From: Ascaphus truei
Lineage: Eukaryota > Chordata > Amphibia > Anura > Ascaphidae
Length of the DNA stretch: 64,000 nucleotides
Reading direction: 5' to 3'
Assembly: GCA_036426205.1 (NCBI GenBank)
Contig: WSYH01000841.1
Location: forward strand, 94,518-158,517
The notes beneath the pieces were generated by a model. The model ran no database searches. It saw only the letters and a list, made by a program, of their open reading frames with translations, and had not been told where the DNA came from. Each line of letters opens with the position of its first letter. The stretch's first letter is position 1. Positions 13,901 to 26,431 of this stretch are shown piece after piece. The position numbers were made by a program, and so were the translations under genes.

Positions 13901-16900
13901 AAAAGATTCACCTAAGAGGACATCAATGCTGTAACAGATCACCTAAGAGACATCATGCTGTAACACATTCACCTAAGAGACATCATGCTGTAACAGATTC
14001 ACCTAAGAGACATCACGCTGTAACACATTCACCTAAGAGACATCATTCTGTAACAGATTCACCTAAGAGACATCAAGCTGTAACAGATTCACCTAAGAGA
14101 CATCATGCTGTAACAGATTCACCTAAGAGGACATCATGCTGTAACAGATTCACCTAAGAGACACTCATCTGTAACAGATTCACCTAAGAGACTCATGCTG
14201 TAACAGATATCACCTAAGAGTCCATCATGTTGTAACAGATTCACTAAGAGACATCTGCTGTAACAGATTCACCTAGAGACATCATGCTGTAACAGATTCA
14301 CCTAAGAGACATCATAGTGTACACAATTCACCTAGAGACATCATGCTGTAAACACCATTCACACTAGAGACATCATGCTGTAAACAGATTCACCTAAGAG
14401 ACTCATGCTGTAACAGATTCACCTAAGAGACATCATGCTGTAACAGATTCACCTAAGAGACATCATGCTGTAACAGATTCACCTAAGAGACATCACGCTG
14501 TAACAGATTCACCTAAGAGACATCACGCTGTAACACATTCACCTAAGAGACATCATGCTGTAACAGATTCACCTAAGAGACATCATGCATGTAACGATAC
14601 CCAAGAGAATCATGCAGTAACAATACCTAAGAGACATCAGCTTGTAACAGATTCACAGAGAGCATATGCGTAACAGATTCACCTAAGAGACATCATGCTG
14701 TAACAGTCACCGAAAGAGGACATCATGACGGGTAACAGATGCACCTAAGAGACATCTGCACCGTAGAGAGAGATTCACCTAAGAGACATCAGCTGTAACA
14801 CATTCACCTAAGAGAGACCATGCGTATGCTGTAACAGATTCACCTAAGAGACATCATGATGTAACACATTCACCTAAGAGACTCATGCGTGTAACAGATT
14901 CACCTAAGAAGACATCAGAGTGATAACAGGATTCACTAAGAGACATCATGCTGTAAACAGATTCACCTAAGAGCATCAGCTGTAACGATCATAAGAGACA
15001 TATGCTGTAACAGATTCACACTAAGAGACATAATGCTGTAACAGATTACCACTAAGAAGAACATATGCTGTAACAGATTCACCTAAGAGACATCATGCTG
15101 TAACAGATTCACCTAAGACATTGACATCATTGACTGTACCATTCACCTAAGACATCAGCTGTAAGAGATTCACCTAAGAGACATCACCGTCGTAACACAT
15201 CACCTAAGAGACATCATGCTGTAAACAGATTCAACCTAGAGACATCAGCTGTAACAGATCACTAAAGAGACCATCATGCTCGTGTAACAGATTCACCTAG
15301 AGACATCATGCTGTAACAGATTCACACTAAGAGACATCATGCTGTAACAACAGATTACCTAAGAGACCATCAATGCTGTAACAATTACCTAAGAGACATA
15401 TGCTGTAAATTCACCTAAGAGACATCAGCTTGTAACACTCACTATAAGAGACATCATGCTGTAACACATTCACCTAAGAGACATCATGCTGTAACAGATT
15501 CACCTAAGAGACATCAATGCTGTAACCGATCACCTAGCAGATCATGCGAAGAACCTAAGAGACATCAAGCTGTAACAGATTCACCTAGAGACATCATTGA
15601 TGTAACAGATTCACCTAAGAGAACATCATGCTGTAAGAGATTCAACTAAGAGACATTATGCTGTAACAGATTCACCTAAGAGACATCATGCTGTAACAGA
15701 TTCACCTAAGAGGACATCATGCTGTAACAGATTCACCTAAAGGACATCATGCTGTAACAGACTGCACCTAAGAGACATCAAGCTGTATAACAGATTCACC
15801 GAAGAGAACATCATGCTTGTAACAGATTCACCTAAGAGACATCATGCCTGTAAGAGATTCACCTAAGAGACATCATGCTGTGTAAGGAGATTCACCAATA
15901 AGCGGACTCATTCAAGCTGTAACACATTCACCTAAGAGACATCATGCTGTAAAACAGATTCACCTAAGAGACATTCATGCTGTAACAGATTCACCTAAGA
16001 GGACATCAGCACGCCCAACTGTAAACAGATTCACCTAGAGACATCACTGCTGTAACAGATTCAACTTAAGAGGACATATGCTGCTAAGAGTTCACCTAAG
16101 AGACACATCCCTTATGTGTACACAAGATTCACACTCAGAGACAGCACGCTTGTAACAGTATTCACCTAAGAGACATTCACGCTTGTAACACATTCACCTA
16201 AGAGAATTCATCTAACAGATTCACTAAGAGACATCACGCAGTGTAACAATTCTAGACATCTGATACAGAGATCATCCATCGAGAATAACTGTACAGATTC
16301 ACCTAAGGCATCATGGCTGTAAACAGATTCACCTAAGAGACATCATGCTGTAACACATTCACCAGAAGCGGAATCATTCGCGTGTCAACAGATTCAACCT
16401 AAGAGCATGACATCACTAAGAACATCGACGCCGTTAACAGATTCACCTAATGCAACATCATGCGTAACAGATCACCTAAGACGACATCAGCTTGCAGTGT
16501 AACAATTCACCATAAGGGACATCATGCTGCTCAACAGATTCACTAAGAGACATAACAGCATGTAACAATTCAACCTAGAGACATCATGCTGTAAGTTCCT
16601 AGAGAAGCTTTGGACAATTCACCTGGTAAGGAGACATCATGCTGTAAAAGATTCACCTAAGAGACATCAGCGCTAACAATTCACCTAGAGATTCAGTGCG
16701 TACATCACTAAGGACCTATTGTAACAGATTCACCTGACAACTGAGACGATCCTAGAAACATTGCGTTGTAACAGATCACCTAAGAGACATCACGCTGTTG
16801 TAACCCACATTCACCTAAGAGGACATACTGCTGTAAACAGATTCACCTAAGAGGACTTCAGCTGTCACAGATTCACCTAAGAGAGCAGTCCGCTGTAAAC

Positions 16901-19900
16901 AATTCACTAAGAGACATCATGCTGTAAGATCCCAGAGACATCGCAACCCATTACCTAGAGGACCAGCTGCTGTCAAACAGATTACACCTAAGTGAGACAT
17001 CATGGCTGTGAACAGATTCCTACACATAGGGAACAGATCCTAAGAATCAGGCGTGTAACAGATCACCTAAGAGACCATCCGGTAACCGGATTCACCTAAG
17101 AGACATCATGCTGTAACACATCACCTAAAAAGAGACATCATGCTGTAAACAGATCACTAGAGACATCATGTGTAAAGACATTCACCTAAGAGGACATCAT
17201 GCTGTAAACACCAAGACATTTACACATACCTAAGAGACATCATGCTGTAACAGGATTAACGATCTGGTACGAACAAGACAATTCATGCTTTGTAACAGAT
17301 CTACCTAAGAGACATTAATGCTTGTAACACGATCACCTAGGAATCACGCATCGACTTGTAAACAGATTCACTAAGAGACATCAGCTGTAACAATGCACCT
17401 AAGAGACATCATGCGGTAACAGATTAACCTAAGAGAAATCACTTGTAAACAGACCCAAGAGACATCATCTGTAACAGATTCACCTAAGAGATCATCGAAC
17501 AGTACTAGGATCAAGCTAGGAACACTTACAAGGACATCTCAGCTGTAACAAATTCACCTAAAGAGGACATCATGCTGTCAGATTCCTACATCACTGAACA
17601 TTCACCCTAAGAGACATCATGCTGAACAGATTCACCTAGAGACATTCATGCTGTACACAGATTTTTACCTAAGACCTCCTCAACCAATTCACCTAAGAGA
17701 CTCATGCTTGAACAGATTTCACATAAGAAGACATCATGCTTGTAACGAATTCACCTGAAGAGACATCATTGTGTAAGAGATTCACCTAAGAGACATCATG
17801 CGTTGTAAAGATTCACCTAAGGAGACATCCGCTTGTAAGCACATTCACACTAAGAGACATCATGCTTGTAACAGATCACCTAAGAGACTATGCTGTAACA
17901 GATTCCCAAGAGACATCATGCTGTAACAGAACCTAGGCAAGCTTTTAACAATTCCTAAGCACAGGTTGTAACCATTACCCCAATGCGAGACGAATCATAA
18001 GGACTTAGATGTAAACGATTCACTAAGAGACGCATGGCTGGTAAAGATCACCTAAGAGACATCTGCTTGTAAACATTCACAAGAGGACATCATGCGGTAA
18101 AACAGATTCACCTAAGAGCTGTGTACAATCACCTGCTTGCTGTAAAACAGATCACCTAGAGAAATTCAGCCTTGTTGTAACACGATTAACCTAAGAGACA
18201 TATGCGTCTGTAAAAGTTCACCTAAGGACATATCTGCCTTGTAAGAGTTCACCTACAGCTCTTAGCGAACACATACCTAGAAGACATATGCTGTAATCAG
18301 AGATAACTGTCAATCACTAAGAGACATCACTGGTTGTAACCACAGTCACCTAAGAGAAATCTGCTGTAACAGATTCACCTACGAAGACATTCAGCTTGTA
18401 ACAGATTCACCTAAGAGACATCACGCATGAACAGATTCACCTAAGGCGACATCACGCTGTAACAGATTCAACTAAGAGACTAGTGAACATCCCTGAGATC
18501 ATGGTTGTAACACGATTCACCTTAAGAGACATCATGCTGCTAACAGATCACCTAGAGGGACATCACGCTGTTGTAACAGATTCACCTAAGAGCGAATAAG
18601 CTTCTGTAAACAGATTCACCTAAGGAGACATCAGCGCTGTAAACACATCTTTTATTGACTAGAGACATCATGCTGTACAGATTCAACCTAGAGACTCACG
18701 CTTGTAACACCATTCACCTAGAGAATCATGCGTAACCAGTCCACCTAGGCGACATCATGCTGTAAGAGATCACCTAAGAGACACTCACTGCTTTGGAACA
18801 GATTCCACCTAAGAGACATCAGCGTTGTAACAATTGCACCTAAGAGAACATATGCTGTAACACATTCACCTAAGAGACTAATCGACTTGTAACAGAATCA
18901 CCTAAGAGACATCAGTGCTGTAACAATTCACCTAAGAGAACTCATGCGTCTGTAACAGATCACCTAAGAGGAATCATGGCCTGTACACAGATCACTCAGG
19001 GAATCACGTGCCTTGTAAAGACACCTAAGAGACATCATGCAGTAACAATTCACCTAGAGACATCACGCTGTACTTACTAACATCATGTGTAACAGATTAC
19101 ACCTTAAGAGACATCGCTGTGAAACACATTCACCTAAGAGACAATCATCGATGTAAAACACCCTAGAAGACACTTGTTTTTTAAGCGTTAACGATTCCCT
19201 AAGAGACATCAGCTTGTGAACAGATTCACCTAGAGACAATCATGCTGTTAAAGATAAACATCATTCCAAAAGAACATTCATCGCTAAAGACTCTTGTAAC
19301 AGATCCCAAGAGGGACTCACGCTGTAACAGATTCACCTAAGAGACACGCATGCCTGTAACATGATACCCCCACCGGCCTCTATTACAAACCAAGCAGGAC
19401 ATCAGCCATGTAAACACAGTTCCATAAGAGGACATCATGCTGTAACAGATTCACCTAAGAGACATCATGCTTGTAACAATTCACACTAAGGAGACATCCG
19501 CGGTAGAATTCACCGACATTGGTAACGATTCACTAAAGAGGAACCTCATGCGTAACAGGATTCACCAAAGAGACATCAGTGTGAATCACCTAAGAGGATC
19601 ATGCTGACTGTAAACATCACCTATAGAGAACATCATGCTGATAACCGATTCACCTAAGAGACATCATAGCGATGAACAGATTTACTAAGAAGACATCATG
19701 CTGTAACAGATTCAATAAGAGACATCAGCGCGTAACATCACCTAAGAGGACATCATGCTTGAAACAGATTCACCTAAGAGACAGTCATGCTGTGTAACAG
19801 ATTCCACCTAAGAGACATCACGCGTTAACGATTCACTAAGAGATCATGCTTGTAACAGATTCACCTAAGGAGATAATACGCGTACACAGCATTCACCTAA

Positions 19901-22361
19901 GAGACATCATGTGTAACGCACACCTAGAGACATAACGCTCTTTTGTAACAGATGCACTAAGAGACTCATGCGTGTAACAGTCACCTAAGAGAACATCATG
20001 CTGTAACAAGATTCACTAAGAGATCATGCTTAACAGAATTCACCCATAAGAGACACACGCGTGTATGTTTGTAACACATTCCACATGAGAGAGACATTCA
20101 GGCTTTGTAACAGATTCACTACGAGACATCATGCGGTAACCAGATTCACTAGAGGACATCACGCTGTACAACAATTCACCTAAAGCACATCATGCTGTTA
20201 TGTAACAGGATTCACCTAAGAGACATCAAGCGGAACACATTCACATAAGAGACATCATGCTGCGATGTAACCAGATTACACCTAAGAGACATCATGCTGT
20301 GGCACAGATTCAACTAAGAGAATCACGCGTAACAGATTCACCTAAGAGGGACACATCCATGCTGTAACCATTCACCAAGAAGCCATCATGCGGTACACAT
20401 TCACCTAGAGAATCATGTGTAAACACATCACCTAAGAGGACATCCATGCTGTAACAGATTCACCTAGAGACATCATGATGTAACCAGATTCACCTAAGAG
20501 TAACATCATGCTGTAACACATTCCACCTAAGGACATTCACGCTGTGTAAACACATTCACCGTAAGAGACGATCATGCTGTAAACAGATTCACCTACGGAA
20601 GACATCATGCTCGTAACACATTCCACCTAAAAGGGGCATCATGCTGTAACAGAGTCACCTAGGTGACATCATGCTGTAAACACCTTAACCTAAGAGACAT
20701 CATGCTTTGTAACAGATTCACCTAAGAGACCATCACGCCGTAACCACATGCACCTAGAGGAAGCATGCGCGCAAATGTACAGGAGTTAGAGCACCTTAAG
20801 TGACAGGTCAGTGCTTGTAAGGAACAGATTCACCTAAGAGACATCACGCGTGGTTGTTAACACATTCACCTAAGAGACATCATGCGTTGTTACAGATTGC
20901 ACTAAGAAGACGATCACGTTCTGTTTGTAAACACATTCACCTAAGGGAGACATCATGCACAGTGTAATGAGATTCAGCCTAAAGGGAACATCATGCAAGG
21001 TAAACGAGGAATGATGCACCTAGAGTGGAAAGTTGTACGCGTTGAAACGATTCACCTAAGAGGACATTCATGCATGTAAGCGATCACCTCCTAAGCAGAC
21101 ATCATGCTGGTAAAGATGTAACACCTAAAGAGAAGAATCAATGCTGTAACACATTACAACCTAGAGGATACATCATGCTATGTAACAGACTCACCTAAGA
21201 GACATCAAGTAGCTTAGAAAATGTTTGTACAGATTCACCTAAGAGACATCATGCTTGTGAACACATTCACCGTAAGAGAGACACACGCTGTGTAACACAT
21301 TCACCTAAGAGGACATCATGCGGTAACAAGATCACTAAGGACTCATGCTGTAACAACATTCACATTAACGAGACATATGCTGTAACAGTTCACCTAAGAG
21401 ACATCCTGCTGTAAGAGATTCACTAAGAGACATCACGCCTTGTAACAGATTCACTAGAGACATCATGCGTAAACATCTCACCCCTAAGAGACATCATGCT
21501 GTAACACATTCACCCTAAGAGACATCATGCTCTGGAAAACAGATTTGCACTAAGCGGACATCCTGCTTGTAACACATTCACCAAGAGACATCATGCTGTA
21601 AACGATTTCACCTAAGAGACATCATGCTGTAAACATTCACCTTAAGAGACCTTCACGCTTGGGAAGAGATTTCACCTAAGCGACATCATGTGCTGTTTTT
21701 GTTGTTAACACATTCACCTAAGAGAATCACGCAGTTGTAACAGTTCACTACAGCATCCGCGGTAACACATTTCACCTAAAGAGACATTCATGCTGTCACA
21801 ATCACCTAAGAGACCATCAATGCTGGAACAGATTCACCTAAGAGTACCATTCATGCATGTTGCTACAAATCACCTAAGGGACATCACATTGTAACACAGT
21901 CACATAGAGGACATCATTGCATGTAAACAGATTTCACCGAAAGAGAAATCACGCTTGTAACAGAATTACACTAAGAGTACATCATGCGTAAAGCTTCACC
22001 TAAGCAGACATCATGCTTGTTTGTATCACATTCACCTAGAGGGACATATGCTTGTAACAGATTCACCTAAGAGACATCATGCGGAACACCGTACTAAGAG
22101 ACATCACGCTGTAAGAGATTCACTAAGAGAATCATTGATGTCAACAGATTCACCTAAGAAGAAATAGTGCTGTAAACAGATTCAACCTCTAAGAGGGGGG
22201 GGGGGACATCACGCTGTAAGAGATCACCTAAGAGACATATGCTGTAACAATTCACCTCAGAGACCTATGCTGTTAACAGATTCACCCTAAGAGACATCAT
22301 GTGTAAAGCTTCACCTAAGAGACATCATGCTTTGTAAAACAAGCATTCACCTAAGAGACAC
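4905..22361 (+). repeat. 30-bp tandem satellite array (~17.5 kb)
   Basis: The unit is 30 bp, with core CAGATTCACCTAAGAGACAT followed by CATGCTGTAA. The period is exactly 30: in clean stretches (13981-14100 and 14401-14580) successive units stay in register with a 60-base grid. Recurrent point variants include CACATTC for CAGATTC, CACGCTG for CATGCTG and TGTAAGAGA for TGTAACAGA. The best-conserved block is about 11.9-15.9 kb; both flanks are much more degenerate, mostly by small indels. The array spans nearly 580 unit lengths. It ends abruptly against a Penelope-like remnant at 22362. No unique sequence lies between units, so this is not a CRISPR array, and the unit contains in-frame stops that prevent long open frames. 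Confidence 0.97.
8241..10500 (+). repeat. Patches of the 30-bp satellite with A replaced by C
   Basis: In sub-blocks near 8241-8640, 8800-8930, 9070-9480 and 9900-10500 the units keep their length and keep nearly all G and T positions, but A positions read as C. For example TGTAACAGATTCACC becomes TGTCCCCGCTTCCCC, and TAAGAGACATCATGC becomes TCCGCGCCCTCCTGC. Intermediate units carry only some of the changes, and ordinary units lie between the patches. Loss of the TAA and TGA stop codons explains the long open frames here (for example 9007-9711), which are therefore not genes. A base-calling fault in one or few reads is the simplest cause. Confidence 0.85.
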
Positions 22362-22960
22362 ACTGGCGCGGGGCGCATGCGCGGAGTATACATTTTTCAT
22401 TGGCTGATGACGCTTAGTGACGTCACTGTTTGGCGTGAAATCAAGGCAGTCAGCTGCATTTAAACTGTTGATCATACTATGTACAGCACTTCTTGATAAA
22501 GTTCTTTGAACGAAACGCTTTGAAGGTTTGCTGCTGTCCCACACCCATATGACCCATCAATAAAGGACTGTTATTGCAAGACCTGCTCTCTCTATCTTTG
22601 CTGTGCGCTGCACACCCTGGCTTTTGCAACCTTTCTGTGATTTTGAACTCCAGATTCCTGTGTGGTATGTGTATTGTGTCCGCTGTGTGGAGAATTGGGC
22701 ACGTTTTGCATCTTGCGTCCTGGCATGATCTTGTCCCGCATTCAGTTATACTGTTGAATACTTTACTCCTCGGCTTCATTTTCTTGAGATTATGAGGTTG
22801 TCTGTATGATAAGGGTATTTCAGGGAAGACCTGTTGCAGGCTTGTATCTTCCTGGAGAATGGGCTGTAGTTCACTGGCGATCTTGCGTAGGGCTTCTAGG
22901 TGTGGGTTATATAAGCCTGTCACAGGAGACCAGGTCTTTTAACACCTTTTAATACCGGGA
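22362..22960 (-). pseudogene. Penelope-like retroelement remnant (region after the RT, plus 3' end)
   Basis: The minus-strand frame from 22923 to 22477 reads like the connector between reverse transcriptase and GIY-YIG endonuclease in Penelope-like elements. It starts with TGLYNPHLEALRKI, continues through PLSYRQPHNLKKM, and contains a Cys-rich segment GTRSCQDARCKTCPILHTAD. After that the endonuclease part is missing and the frame runs into apparent 3' untranslated sequence containing GTGACGTCAC and GCGCATGCGC. Reverse transcriptase motifs are absent, so it is a deleted fragment. Its 3' end abuts the 30-bp satellite. Similar protein segments occur in the fuller element at 41.4-46.2 kb. Assignment to the class is fairly secure; the subfamily is not. 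Confidence 0.75.
22489..22526 (+). ncRNA. Possible degraded hammerhead-ribozyme-like motif
   Basis: The plus strand reads CTTGATAAAG, then TTC-TTT-GAA, then CGAAACGC. This resembles a hammerhead core in which CTGATGA and GAAAC bracket a short stem II (GTTC with GAAC, loop TTT). Two positions of the CTGATGA core differ, so catalysis is unlikely in this copy. Penelope-like elements are known to carry hammerhead ribozymes. However, this motif is on the strand opposite to the neighbouring coding remnant, which weakens the call. Confidence 0.3.
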
Positions 22961-23919
22961 TCATATGATTGAGCAAAGCAAGGAGGTAAAATAAATTGTC
23001 ATTTATTCCACTAAATGACGTACACACAATGTTACACAATTACACTCAAAATACACTTACTGGGACGGGGGCAAATGAAATAATGGGTTTCTAGAATGGA
23101 GTCTTGAAAAACAAAGTCTTTAGGAGCAATTTCCCAGAAGTGGGAGTTGCTCGTGAAACAGCATGGAACTGTCCTCGGTCAGCGGTGCAAGTTGCCACCG
23201 CTGTGTACTCCAACAGAGCGGCTTCCTTCGTTCTGCCACCACAGTAACGGCACTTAGAATCTTTGTATCTGACGAAATCTTAGATGTTTCTTACGCAGCT
23301 TGATGAATCTTAGATGTTTCTTAGGTGAATCTGTACAACTGATTCCTGATGGGCTGCAGGAATTCTTATACTTTACAAACCTGGCAGAGAGGGCTTCTCA
23401 GTCTGCTAAGAGCATGCGCCAACCTAGCAACTTTTGCTTCTTAGCATATGAGACCCAGCCCCTCTACCTGACGACAGTAAGTCTGGGCTGGCCACTATTT
23501 GCCAAACTGCCCGGACTTTACACTAGGATGGGGGTACTTGAGGAACCCCTCCCCACCTAAAACCTAGGGACACTGAGCCCTTTCAACTCTGGGCTTCTAC
23601 AGACATCGTGGCACCACGCCAGCAGGATGCCTTAGAAGTCTGGAGCTGCACATCCTCAGCTCACTTACAGTGAGTCACTAGACACATACTAAGTGAGGGC
23701 TGCAATAATTGAGTGTTTCCCGATCCCCGATGGTCTGAATGAAAGCCCAAATGTGCCTTATATGTTTAATACACTATTTGAGGGGGACTTTCATTCATCA
23801 ATTTTTATAAAAACGTATAAAAATTACGCTATGGTCGTTTTACATGTTCCTCCCTGAACTACGCGCACAGCAAGTTTCAGAGCGCTAGGAGCTTCCTAAC
23901 AAAATTTAGCACACAGCCG
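22961..23919. other. Non-coding interval with two inverted 30-bp satellite-like units
   Basis: No gene is recognised. At 23275-23340 two degenerate 30-bp units lie in the orientation opposite to the main array: GATGTTTCTTA occurs at 23283 and again exactly 30 bases later at 23313, and the second reads on as GGTGAATCTGTACA, close to the complement of the array unit. The rest is ordinary mixed sequence. An 86-codon open frame at 23300-23560 overlaps these units and has no recognisable motif. Confidence 0.6.
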
Positions 23920-24455
23920 CTTTTACTCCTCAAGTGCTGAAGTTAAAAACATTTTTACTCTCGCCACATAATACCTGGTGGGAGAGACACCGAACCCCTA
24001 CACTGGGTTCTGGGGTTTTGAGCATATACAGGGGACCCTGGAATGTGATTTCCCCCTGCCCTGTCTTACTGTTCTGGTCTGTGCTGAAGCAGGGAGATCT
24101 GGCAATGTGCCGCTAACTGCTTCCTAGTGAGGACTTTGTCTGGTGGCCTGTGTCTTCATGTCCCGAGTAATCTGGTAGGATTCCTTGGTACATATTTCGG
24201 GGTAACCAGCAAGTCTGGTCCCCTTCTACCCAAACCCACCATGACAACATTTTACTGTAAAATCATCCCTGAAACTCATGCCCTGTGAATCTCCTCTGGT
24301 AGCACTCCTGGAACAGTAAAATACACACATACATCTTTATTGAAATACAGTGCACATGCCATAACTGGGTCGCAGAGCTGACACTTCAAACTCCCCAATA
24401 TGGCTCAGGGACACCCAGCCGGACATAATACCTTTATTATTACCAACAGACTCTG
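23920..24455 (-). repeat. Right arm of long inverted repeat flanking the 30-bp satellite
   Basis: This is the inverted partner of 3830-4360. Reading the complement, it carries the same ordered landmarks: the AATAATAAAGG block, CCATATTGGGGAGTTTGA, CAATAAAGATGTATGTGTG, the ATTTTACAGTAAAATG block and the TGTATATGCTCAAAACCC block. No protein motif is visible in any frame. Confidence 0.8.
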
Positions 24456-24920
24456 ACAGCTCTACATCCACAAAACACACACTGCAGACACACACACACA
24501 CACACCACTCTATACCCCTCCTCCACCCACAAAACACACACTGAAGCCCTCCCCCTGCACCTACAAAACACACACACTGCAGAGATACACACAAATCAAC
24601 CAAACAGACTCTGTCATCTACATCCACAAAAACACACCAGCAGCCCCCTCCCTACACCCACTGGAGCCCCCTGTAAACTACACTGCAGACACACACCAAC
24701 AAAACACTCTGCACCCCTCCACCACCCACAAAACACACACTGAAAACACACACACTGAGCTCCCCCTCTACACCAACAAAACACACACAGCAGAAACACA
24801 CCAACAAAACTCTGCTGCCCCCTCTACACCCACAAAACACACACCAACAGAAGACACACAACACTAATAAAACACTCCGCTGGCCCCTTTACACCCACAA
24901 AACACACAGCAGATACACAA
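24456..24920 (-). repeat. CA-rich degenerate minisatellite
   Basis: Irregular repeats of CACCCACAAAACACACACTG-like units, about 35-60 bp apart, alternate with CTGCAGACACACACC and CCCCCTC blocks. Minus-strand open frames with Cys/Val-rich translations (for example 24337-24627) are products of this composition and are not genes. Confidence 0.75.
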
Positions 24921-25102
24921 ACCTTTCCCCTCACTCTCCTGTGCTGAGCTGTCTGCAGGCAGGGTGAGGGAGGAGTCAGTGCCTTGCTGGTGCCTTCTGT
25001 CCAATCACCTCTCCTGTCTAAGGCTGCGTTTATAGTGGCGTAGTGCTTGGTGATGCGTGTTGAGGCGCGCTTAGCATATATTCAGAGACCCATTATATGT
25101 TA

Positions 25103-25471
25103 GGCCTCGGCCATGTTTACCACTTGCTGGCGGAAGCGCACTGAGGCGCGCTCCCGCTCAGCACTGAGCCCCTTCAGCCGAAATTAGAGCGGCTTTAGTA
25201 GGGGCTCGCCTATGCTTCCGCAAGCGCGTGGAAGCGTAGGTCTTAGGGAATTGTAAAATTCCCCCGCTTGCCGGCGCGACAGGCCAGTCACGTGAGCGGT
25301 TCGCCCAATGAGCACAAACCAGCTCCGTGACACCACTGGCCCGCCCCAAGCCCGCCCCCAGCCCACCCCCTGATGGCGTGCCGGGCAAGCAACCGCAAGG
25401 CCTGGGAAAGCACCCTCTTTCCCTGAGCCTCAGCGCGCCTCAGCACGCCAGCGGTAAGCGTGTTCGAGGCC
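25103..25471. mobile_element. Nested Harbinger-like MITE (369 bp)
   Basis: The ends are GGCCTCGGCCATGTTTACC and, complemented, GGCCTCGAACACGCTTACC (14 of 19 identical), flanked by TTA on both sides (25100-25102 and 25472-25474). The interior is GC-rich, contains reiterated AGGCGCGCT- and GCTTCCGC-like words, and has no coding potential. It lies inside the larger TAA-flanked element. Confidence 0.6.
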
Positions 25472-25671
25472 TTATGGTGCCATTCTGAGTGAAAGCTTCC
25501 GTTTGCTTGCTCACGCTTGCTGAACCTCGCTCAGCTTCCAGCTACAGGCAAATCTGCGTTTCTGTGCTTGCTGGAGAGGAGGTGTGGTCACGTGACCGCA
25601 AAGCCTCCAATCAGAGCGCAGCACAGAAATGGTCTTACACCTGAGAGCATCATTGTTCCCTGTGTGCTGTG

Positions 25672-25970
25672 CTGTGTGTGTGTAGTGTATGCAGTGAGTG
25701 TGTGCTGTGAGAGTGCTGTGTGCTGGTTCTGTTTGTGCTGTGAGTGTGTGTAGTGAGTGTGTGCAGTGTGCTGTGTGTGTGCCCAGTTATGCAGGGAGTG
25801 TGTCGCTGTGAAGAGGCTGTTGTGCTGGTGATGTTGTGCTCGTGATTGTGTGAGTGAGTGGTATGCAGTGAGGTGTGCTGTGAGAGGGGCCTGTGTGTGT
25901 GCTGGGCTGCATGTCGTGAGTGTGTGTAGTGAGTGTGTGCAGTGTGCGTGTGTGGCAGTGTATGCAGTTA
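25672..25970 (+). repeat. GT-rich simple repeat
   Basis: Irregular GTGTGTAGTGAGTGTGTGC-like repeats with GTGCTGTGAG interruptions. Open frames here, mainly His/Thr-rich on the minus strand, follow from this composition. Confidence 0.8.
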
Positions 25971-26011
25971 TACATTTTTCTAACATTATTATGTTTTGTT
26001 AATGTCGGGGT

Positions 26012-26012
<1 letters not shown>

Positions 26013-26050
<38 letters not shown>
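26013..26050. repeat. (TA)n microsatellite
   Basis: An almost pure TA dinucleotide run, followed by AT-rich sequence. Confidence 0.9.
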
Positions 26051-26054
<4 letters not shown>

Positions 26055-26073
26055 TAAATAAATATTATAATAC

Positions 26074-26406
26074 TTGTCGCGGCCGAGTTTATTCTTACCT
26101 TTACCCGGTCTCGGCCGCGACAGTAACCGGGCGTGCGCCGGGGTGTCCCGTGCGCGCGCCGAAGCCTCGGAGGAGCGGTCCTCCGATCGGGGCTTCCCTC
26201 TCCCCTCTCCGGGACCGCCGGGTCCCCCGGAACACCCACCGCCGTCCCCCACATCGCGGGACACCAGGGCTCCCTCGGGGAGCCCTGGGCACGCGCGCAT
26301 GGGGCGCAGGCGCCCGATGAAGCGTGACCGCGCAACCGTGATGTGCGGCACGCCGAGGGGATTTGGCTAGCAAGCCGGGAAATCTCCCGGCTTGCGGAAC
26401 TAGCCA
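26074..26406. repeat. GC-rich segment with two hairpins
   Basis: TGTCGCGGCCGAG at 26075 pairs with CTCGGCCGCGACA ending near 26121, enclosing a short loop. At 26360-26406, TTGGCTAG and AAGCCGGGA pair with TCCCGGCTT and CTAGCCAA. The sequence between is about 70% GC with many CpG, and open frames exist on both strands, typical of composition and not of genes. The tail CTAGCC...GTGTCGCCAGTGTA recurs near 50493-50527, so this looks like part of an interspersed repeat family. Confidence 0.6.
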
Positions 26407-26431
26407 AGTAAGGATTAAACGTGTCGCCAGT

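Noticed and set aside
4905..22361. CRISPR-like array of 30-bp repeats
   Set aside because: Units are directly adjacent with no spacers, and the sequence context is vertebrate.
24337..24864. Cys/Val-rich minus-strand open frames resembling membrane proteins
   Set aside because: Product of the CA-rich minisatellite composition.
25588..26407. Minus-strand frames of 132 and 206 codons and plus-strand frames at 26074-26370
   Set aside because: They span GT repeats, a TA run and a GC-rich hairpin repeat, with overlapping frames on both strands and no motif.
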